Assembly: GCA_038373865.1 (NCBI GenBank)
Contig: JAXGGA010006493.1
Location: forward strand, 1 to 64,000
Direction of reading: 5' to 3'
DNA length: 64,000 nt
Source: Uloborus plumipes
Lineage: Eukaryota > Arthropoda > Arachnida > Araneae > Uloboridae
In this document: positions 57,360-64,000 of the stretch, one piece after another
Numbering within the stretch: position 1 is the stretch's first letter
Layout of the letters: every line of letters begins with the position of its first letter
Notes under the pieces: generated by a model
What the model was told of the DNA's origin: nothing
Databases searched by the model: none
The model's input: only the letters and a program-made list of their open reading frames with translations
Translations under genes and position numbers: made by a program

Positions 57360-57900
57360 GCAGAAAAACACCCGGGCTTTCGAATGGCAAAATTAAATAT
57401 GTGTCAGAAATATTTCGTCCCACACTAAAAAATTTGCCAAAGGTAAGATTAAAATTGAAGTAATAAAATAACATTAGATGATTTTAGAGAGAGAGAGAAA
57501 CAGCTTCGAGCTGTTTTGTTCACCAACGTGTTCCAAACAGTTTTTGTGCACATTTCCACGAGCAATTTATTGAAGTAATGTGTCATAAAAAACAGAAAAG
57601 ATCGGATTTTTGACAAAAAAAAAAAAAAAAAGATAGTGGGTCTCTTTTTCGTCAGTTGCCGGCATGATAAGCTTTAAAATGAGTAAATCATGGAGTTTGA
57701 TTACGAAATGAGGAAGTTCAGTCATGGTAACCGAAAACAGGTTGGAGAAATTTATTTGTGTAAAAATGGATGCATGTATTTTTATTCCTCATACAAATCC
57801 AGTTTTCGTTGGATTTTTATCAAACTTGGCACTTAAGAATTCACATAAGGAAGAAGGGGGTGGGGGTAGAATTTTTTGAAAATCCCAAGAACTTTAAAAT
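57360..57900. repeat. Dispersed repeat with cctcatacaaatccagttttcg
   Basis: Contains attcctcatacaaatcc, ttttcgttggatttttatca, aacttggcac, matching 59462-59545, and an upstream part matching about 880-1000. Three fragments of one old arthropod repeat family are thus present in the window. Confidence 0.6.
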
Positions 57901-58107
57901 CAAAATTCTAAACTGATTACAATTGAAAGGGAGACAAGCCTAAAAGACGAGAAATAAATATTAATTGGCTGGGCAACAATGAGAAAGAAAATAAATATTT
58001 TTGAATAATAAGAAAAGTATAAGTTTTGAATTTGGTCCTGTTTTTGTAAGCATTTTATTTAGTTAATTGAAATTAGTCAATTTCGAGTGAGATTGATGCA
58101 ATTTGGG

Positions 58108-58285
58108 GTTCCGGTTGCTCAGAGGTAACCTCGTGCTTCACCTCGAAGCACGAGGTCGCGGGTTCTATCCCAGCCGGTGCCCTGGGTGTTATTTCCTCTA
58201 TCTTTGTGTGGTAAATCTTTCTTGTGCTGTCTTATATGTTAATAAAGAAGTCCAACCTCTCGATGCAATGGCCCCCTCTTCATAG
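58108..58285 (+). repeat. tRNA-derived SINE-like sequence
   Basis: Head at 58108-58182 has a box A-like gttgctcagaggtaac and box B-like ggttctatccc, the internal RNA polymerase III promoter of tRNAs, and an anticodon-arm position filled by a perfect 10 bp stem (ctcgtgcttc / gaagcacgag). It lacks a proper acceptor stem, so it is not a functional tRNA gene. An unrelated tail follows to about 58285. Confidence 0.6.
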
Positions 58286-58381
58286 TGATTTTTTTCAACT
58301 ATGACACGACAACAGAAACAATATTGAAGCAATTTTTGTGATTCATGTGGATAGAATTCATCCAAATAACTCTTTAAGAGG

Positions 58382-58693
58382 TACTGTCCGTCCGTGAAAG
58401 CCGCGCCTCACATTCGCGAAACATTGCACTTAAAAAAGGGATGATGAATTGTGAGTGGGAACTCTCCGAAGTTTTCAATTTAAAACTTGAATTTGCTATC
58501 CTTTTAACACATTCAACTAAACTATGTAATTGAAATCAGCATCGTTTGACATTGTTTGACACGGCTAAGAATGCTACTTATTATTCTTCCCCTTTTTGTT
58601 ATCTTACTTATCATCTCTATTTTGGTAAGATCAGAGAAGACCTGACGCATGCGTAAATACGCGGAAGGTTTTACTTCAGAAAATCAGACAGTA
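58382..58693. mobile_element. CTGTC-ended MITE, long subfamily, copy 1
   Basis: TACTGTCCGTCCGTG ... AGACAGTA, about 312 bp. Nearly collinear with 62857-63151: shared aagatcagagaagacctga, gcatgcgtaaatacgcggaa and ttattattcttccccttt. Shares ends and the gcgtgcg-like motif with the short subfamily. Confidence 0.82.
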
Positions 58694-58697
58694 TGCT

Positions 58698-58898
58698 CAG
58701 GGCCCGATTAAGATATTACGGGGCCCTAGGCCAAACGCTTTTCGAGTCCCCTGTTCTGAGACTTTATAATTTTAGGTGTTGGATAAAACAATTTTAGATT
58801 TCAGCCATTGATTAGAGCTATTCTAGCCATTTGGAGGCCCCTAAATTGTGGGGGCCCTAGGCCACGGCCTAGTTGGCTTATTCAGTAATCTGGCCTTG
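58698..58898. mobile_element. hAT-type MITE, ends CAGGGCCCGATTAAG
   Basis: 201 bp from CAGGGCCCGATTAAG to CAGTAATCTGGCCTTG with ggggccctaggcca repeated inside. Flanked by AGTATGCT and AGTATGTT (7 of 8). It landed on the last bases of the CTGTC MITE at 58382. Confidence 0.75.
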
Positions 58899-58929
58899 AG
58901 TATGTTGTATTTTTAAACACCCGGGCAGT

Positions 58930-59275
58930 AAGCTAGTAGTATATAAGATCCTTCCACCAACCGCGGAATACGGACAGCAACGATCCGTTTCGGCCGCGAA
59001 ACGATCCTTCTCTTCCTGTTCCTCTACATTCGAGAGAAGAGAAGCGTTTCGCAGAGATGCGGTTTTTACAAGAGCGCACTCTGACTCGGCCCGCGTGTCA
59101 TGTATGTTCCCACGAGAGGAGCCGTGGGAAAAAGGAGTTAGCTCTGCTCCGCCCGCGAGACGGAGCACGGAGGATGCCGCAGAGCGAGGATCGGACTCGC
59201 ATCCAGAGTCTCGAGATCGGTGATTAGGGTCACTGGTGCAAGTGACCAAAGCGAGAGAATTTCAATAAAATAAAA
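58930..59275 (-). other. GC-rich island with a 123-codon open frame, function unknown
   Basis: GC and CpG content stand out sharply from the AT-rich surroundings. The minus strand is open from ATG at 59249 to 58878, giving a Ser/Arg-rich product with no motif I recognise. On the + strand TATATAAG at about 58939 could be a TATA box. Candidates are a promoter or 5' exon (possibly of CDK4/6), a non-coding RNA, or GC-rich foreign DNA. I cannot choose. Confidence 0.35.
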
Positions 59276-59439
59276 TGGGTTAATGCGGTGTTTTTCGACC
59301 GGTGGTATACGGGAAAATTTGACCAGTTCTCATAGTCTTTTTGCTCGCCAACGTTAAGGAAATTCCTTTAAATAAATAAAACAAAAAATAAATACAATAC
59401 AAAATTAATAAAACAAAATCTATTTACATAAAAAGAGAT

Positions 59440-59840
59440 TGTATGTTTGTATATATGTTTGTTCCTCATACAAATCCACAGTTTTCGTCGGATTTTCATC
59501 AAACTTGGCACAGAGGTTCCTTGATGCACTAGAATTCACATAGGCAAGGTTTTGAAATTTTTAAAAAATCCAAAAAGCTCAAAATTCAAATTTTTTTGTC
59601 TTGAAATGGGCATTTTATTTCAATTTTGAATATATAGATTAATAGAGCATACAAATTTATATTATAGAAGTATACAGATTGATACAATTTAAACATTTAA
59701 ATATGAGTATTTTCCAACAAAGATTACGATTAACAATGAATTATCAATTAAAGGCTTGCCTATTTCATTTTAGCAATCGAATAATTTTTTTAGAGCTATG
59801 TAGCATTCGGGCAACGCCGGGTATTAAGCTAGTAAAAAAT
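59440..59840. repeat. Dispersed repeat ending CCGGGTATTAAGCTAGTA
   Basis: Includes cctcatacaaatccacag, tcgtcggattttcatcaaac and ttggcacagaggttcc and ends gggcaacgccgggtattaag ctagta. The same end, cccgggcagtaagctagta, occurs at 58919-58938. Class unresolved. Confidence 0.6.
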
Positions 59841-60095
59841 AAAATAGATAAATAAATATAAATAAATAAATAGAAATAAATAAATGATAAAATATAAAAT
59901 AAAAGCTTTTTAAATTTAACGACTATTTTTGTCGGCTTGAATCGCACTAAAAAGTATGAAGTAAAATAAATGTATAATTTCTTGTTGACGACTGTCAAAA
60001 ATTTCAGTTGATCTAATTATATCTTTATATGCTGATTAATTCTAAAACAGCAAATAAAATTTATATAAAAAATTTGAAAGACGAAATAGACAGTA

Positions 60096-60250
60096 CATTT
60101 AAAGCTATTCATAGTAAGTTATATACCGCCTATTTCGTTTTTAATCGAATTCATTTAAAGCTATTCATAGTAAGTTATATACCGCCTATTTCGTTTTTAA
60201 TCGAATTCATTTAAAGCTATTCATAATAAGTTATATACCGCCTATTTCGT
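60096..60250. repeat. Minisatellite, three 56 bp units
   Basis: Unit begins catttaaagctattcatagt; starts at 60096, 60152 and 60208, exactly 56 bases apart, with one substitution in the third unit. Open reading through it is a consequence of the repeat, not a gene. Confidence 0.9.
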
Positions 60251-60299
60251 CTTCGAAGAACTTAATGTGTCATGTTCAGATGAATACCGTAACGATAGC

Positions 60300-61890
60300 T
60301 CCTAGTGTAAAAAATGTTTCTTATTGTAGTAGGAATATAAAATTTTTTTTTGCAAGGCAAAGTAAATAAATAAATAAATAATAATACTGGACACTAAATA
60401 TCATCTATAACTGAAATGGAAAATTATGTTTTGCAAAAAGCCAAACATCTTTTTTTTTGTTCATGAAATAAACAATTTGTAAGTATGCAATGATTCTTCT
60501 CTATATTTTCTAGTTTAAAATCTGTTTAATATTTTGTTATAGTATTTTGCACTAATATAATTTTTTCCACTAAAAAATGAGTACTTAGTTAAAATCTTTA
60601 AAAATCGGCAATTTTAATGAGTTATGAACATGCATGATGCATCAGTATTTTTTCAAAAAATTCTACATCTTATAGCGACCGCTCGTTTTAAGACCTTTTT
60701 CTGTGGGAGGAAGGTGGTCATTATATCGAGCGATGACTGCATTCGTTTAGTTAATGTTTGTCGTGTTCATCTTTTCCCACTACCAATGAATTTTACACAA
60801 GTTCGTAAGTTATTTTAATCACGCACGATAGTATCAAACCCAGAACCGCGTACAGAGCAATGCAAGCGCTTTTACCATAGGACCAGTAAAGATACATATT
60901 CATTAAGTTTATAAGGATGGAACTCCGCTTTTGGATTTCGTTTTATAAAAGAAAAGTTTTATGGAAAAAGAGAGAGAGATATATAAAGCAGTAGACGCAG
61001 AGAGTAGACATTTTATGAGTTATATTTTTCTAAGATCATATGTGATACAATCACGTCCATGTTTGAGGATAAGATCCGTAATCAGGAAACGAAAAGTTCA
61101 TTCCCTTCTGTAAACAGCAACTAGAAATTCAGTGGAACTTAAGAAAATGAACAATAAAAATTCCATAAGAACGATAAAAAAATTAAAAGATACACAAAAA
61201 AAAAAAAAAAAGATCAGGAAAAGAAATTATTGTTTCACTTTGTAGTCAGCGGCTAGAAAATCAGCGCAACTTAAGAAAGTGAGCCTCAACAGATTGAAAG
61301 CAATAAAAGTTTCTTTAAAAAATTACAAAACTAAAAGATGTCGAAAAAAAACGAAGAGATCCATAATCAAGAATAGAAATTATAGTTCCCTTTTGTAATC
61401 AGAAACTGAAAAATCAGGGGAACTTAAGGCACGGAACATCAACAGATTGAGATAAAAAAAAATATCTCTAGAACGATTATAAAATTAGTAGAAGCACAAA
61501 AAATAATTGTATCCACAATCCAAAAAAGAAATGATCGTTATCTTTTGTAATTAGCAATTAGATATTCAACAGAAAGTGAACTTCAGCAATTTGAAACTAT
61601 AAACATTAAAAAATGCACAAAAAAGGAAATATCAGGAAAAGAAGAATGGTTTCCTTTCGTAAATAGCAAATGAAAACTCAGCGGAACTTAGAAAAGTGAA
61701 CCTCATCAAAATGGAGATATTTAAAGCGATAACAAAAAATTAAAAGATGCACCCTTTTGGAGGTTTCATTCCTGTTGGATAACTTATTTTTAAACAAAGA
61801 GAGATCCTTTCAAGAAAGTGTAACGTACTTAAAATATGGTAAAAATAAGACAAAGGAAATAGGGGCAAAATGGAACACTATAAAATTAAT
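60300..61890. other. AT-rich DNA with weakly repeated cagcggaacttaagaaagtg words
   Basis: At about 61130, 61260, 61410 and 61680 the phrase atcagcg(g)aacttaagaaa recurs with atcaacagattgaga-like neighbours, so 61060-61750 is a very decayed tandem repeat with a period near 140-150 bp. No gene seen. Confidence 0.5.
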
Positions 61891-61894
61891 GTTG

Positions 61895-62099
61895 TTTTTA
61901 CAGTATAATACAGTTAATTTTATAGTAATAAACTGTAAAAATCTCTAATTTTACAGTAAGAAACTAAAATTTCTTACTTTAGAGTAACAAACTAAAATTC
62001 CTAGTTTTACAGTTTATTGCTGTGCATTTTACAGTTTTATATTGGAACCTCGGCTGCCAGTATTTTACTGTAAAAAGAACAGCTCCTTTTTTGTAGTGA
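61895..62099. repeat. ACTGTAAAA-rich dispersed repeat, copy 2 (inverted)
   Basis: Shares cctcggctgccagtattta-like end, ttttacagtttattgctgt and closing ctccttttttgtagtg with the inverse of 52862-53140. Together the two copies define the family's terminus (CACTGCAAAAAA or similar). Confidence 0.65.
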
Positions 62100-62429
62100 A
62101 AACTGGGGAATCAAAGCATTGAATAAAATAGTGAGAGCAGAGTTATTGAAAATTATCGAAATTTGGCGGGTTAGAAATGCTTACATAGAGGTGTAGTAAC
62201 GTCTGAGGTGAAAAAAGAAAATTCCTTTCATCAAATAATGAGGTATGCCCATTACAAGTGGCAAGTGAAATTTACATTACAAAAACCTTGGCAAACGAAT
62301 TCCTCGAATGCCATTTCGTCTGTCAGTCTCAATCATTTCGCGGTTCTTGTATGGCATTCACAGATGATGGATCGCAAAATAAGTCGAAGACGAACCAAAT
62401 GCGAATTAAAAAGAAATGATAATTCTCCG

Positions 62430-62620
62430 GGTTCGCTCGTCCGAGCCAGGCCATCATCCAGAATTCCAAATCAGGATGGATCCCTCGGCGAAATTACGCT
62501 CTAATGGCGTTTTTGCCGGTAAATAAAGGCTCGTGAGGTGTTTCTTCGTTGTAATTAGGTGACGTGTAATGAGGCATGCAAAGGGTTAATGAGCAAATAG
62601 AACGAAGGACTGTGTCTTCG
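62430..62620. promoter_or_regulatory. Possible regulatory block
   Basis: A balanced-composition, non-repeat stretch with several homeodomain-like TAAT cores (gtaattagg, gttaatgag) and no coding signal. Composition and lack of repeats are the only evidence. Confidence 0.2.
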
Positions 62621-62757
62621 TATTCTTTGATTGAATAATGACAGTATTCCACTCCACTGATTTCATTCGAGACAGGGTGTATTCTTATAATTATCGTGTA
62701 AATGCGAGAATAAGAGCTTCACTAAGTGTATTAAATTATTGCACTGGAAATAAAAAG

Positions 62758-62850
62758 TATACAGGGTGTCCAGAAATTAGTCGGCCAAAAGGAATGGTTT
62801 ATTGAAATTATTTTACAGGAAAAAATAAAAGTACGAACTGTTTTAAGATA
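62758..62850. repeat. Fragment beginning TATACAGGGTGTCCA
   Basis: Shares the terminal TATACAGGGTGTCC word with the 649 bp fold-back at 10455; the rest differs and the other end is missing. The CTGTC MITE at 62857 follows at once. Confidence 0.45.
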
Positions 62851-62856
62851 GAGATA

Positions 62857-63151
62857 CTGTCCGTTCGTGCCTAGCACTCGCGAAGCATTGCACTTAAAAA
62901 GGGGTGATGGGTTGTGAGTGGGAGCGGAATTTTCAATTTAAAACTTGCATTTTTGCTATCCTTTGGACACATTCAACTGAACTATGTATTTGAAATTAGC
63001 ATCGTTCTATGTTGTTTGATACGGCTCAAAATGCTTTTTATTATTCTTCCCCTTATTGTTATCTTACCTAGCACCCCTAGTTTGGTAAGATCAGAGAAGA
63101 CCTGAAGCATGCGTAAATACGCGGAAGGTTTTGCCTAAGAAAATCAGACAG
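62857..63151. mobile_element. CTGTC-ended MITE, long subfamily, copy 2
   Basis: TA at 62855-62856 then CTGTCCGTTCGTG, closing AGACAG-TA at 63153. A few short indels distinguish it from the copy at 58382. Confidence 0.82.
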
Positions 63152-63159
63152 TACAGTCC

Positions 63160-64000
63160 AACTTTACCACTATCAAAAATATTTTATGTAACTTCTCGTT
63201 ACAGCGAAAATGTCTCTCAAGGGAGGCTTTAGCAATTTTTCAAGGGATGGACGATTGATTTTTATTACTTACTCTTTGTTATACATCGTCTGGCTTACAT
63301 CATGTTGATTAGAAACATTTAAGTCTTTAATTCCGAAACATTTCCGAAGTTGAGCCTCGAATCTCTCCCCTTCCCCTAATATCGTCGAAGGTCGTCTAAA
63401 TTTGGGTTATTTGGACTTCAATGTCAAAAAAATGTAGAGAGAGAATCCACGGGTACGGGAGGCCTCTTGCTGCTATCCTCCTAGAATCATCGAAGAACGC
63501 CCAACCTTTCAAGAACATCATCATGATCGTCTATAAAATGAACGAGGTCAATTGTACTCCCGATTATCCACTTTCGGATTATCCACTGTAGGATTATTCG
63601 TGAGTTCTTCACACTTTTGTTTTCTCTTTTTTACGGTGATGATTCACTGCATGCAAAACAATGCGAGTGCATCATTGGTCTCTTTTAGCTTTTAAAGATA
63701 ATTTTTATGTTCAATGCTGTCATCTTTAGCTATAATTTAAATGTATGTGTTGTGTAAGTGAACTTCTCTTAGCTATTGCATACTCTAGTACCGTTTTTTA
63801 ACTTATTTTTCAGATTATCCGTGATATTCGCTTACGTAAAAGCGACTTCTTCACCGACAAATTCGCCCGAAAAATGAATAGTGGAGAAACGAGTTCCAGT
63901 AAAGCTTCCTTCATCGAATACTTATGAATGAAATTCAAAATGGAAATGCATGCAGATAAAAAAAATAAAAAAAATTCCCACGCCGGATAGCCAAGAATGT
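63160..64000. other. Right edge, no recognised gene
   Basis: Contains a pogo/Tigger-like end phrase (tactcccgattatccac at 63556, agattatccgtgata at 63815). No kinase N-lobe exon on the minus strand and no other coding segment supported. Confidence 0.35.

Noticed and set aside
60029..60214. 61-codon open frame
   Set aside because: Explained by the 56 bp minisatellite.
62208..62504. 98-codon open frame on +
   Set aside because: No recognised motif, no splice or start context, and composition does not resemble the confirmed exons.

Overview
This is a stretch of an AT-rich, intron-rich animal nuclear genome, most likely an arthropod and perhaps a chelicerate such as a spider. That guess rests on three things. 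There is one invertebrate-style CDK4/6 gene. Small GT-AG exons are separated by kilobase introns. The mobile DNA is dominated by Tc1/mariner, hAT-type and TTAA (piggyBac-type) miniature elements, with a CR1-like fragment and Penelope-style hammerhead repeats. The species cannot be settled from the sequence alone.

Two genes are certain and they face each other tail to tail. On the + strand, 5758-28251 carries the last 14 coding exons of cytosolic methionyl-tRNA synthetase (MARS1 type). They join in one open frame of 654 residues from just before the catalytic domain to the C-terminal WHEP domain and stop. The N-terminal GST-like part was not found and probably lies upstream of the window. On the - strand, 54318-46024 carries the last six coding exons of a cyclin-dependent kinase of the CDK4/6 family. 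They run from the end of the N-lobe to the stop; the glycine loop and the cyclin-binding helix exon(s) are not visible up to base 64000. The 17.8 kb between the two stop codons holds a possible small unidentified + strand gene (exons near 35380-35470 and 38038, polyA signal 38157).

Everything else is mobile or repetitive DNA. By region: 1-5.7 kb has an old repeat tail, a decayed Tc1 element and a TA-flanked MITE. The MARS introns hold an 8-bp-TSD hAT MITE, a 649 bp fold-back with a mariner fossil beside it, paired inverted MITEs, a THAP-domain transposon remnant, and in intron 26010-26982 two hammerhead ribozymes 278 bp apart on the - strand. At 28.6-34.8 kb there is a four-level nest of elements. 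At 40.7-42.8 kb a Tc1 element is interrupted by a hAT-like fold-back with a perfect 8 bp target duplication. The CDK introns contain a TTAA MITE, a decayed ~92 bp tandem array and an 85 bp tandem repeat inside an inverted-repeat-bounded block. At 55-64 kb there are SINE-like pieces, further copies of the CTGTC-ended MITE, a GC-rich island of unknown role and a possible regulatory block.

The two genes do not act in one pathway: one charges tRNA with methionine, the other drives the G1/S transition. Their linkage is still notable because the human orthologues of the same two genes are near neighbours in the same relative orientation. The most interesting functional signal outside the genes is the tandem hammerhead pair.
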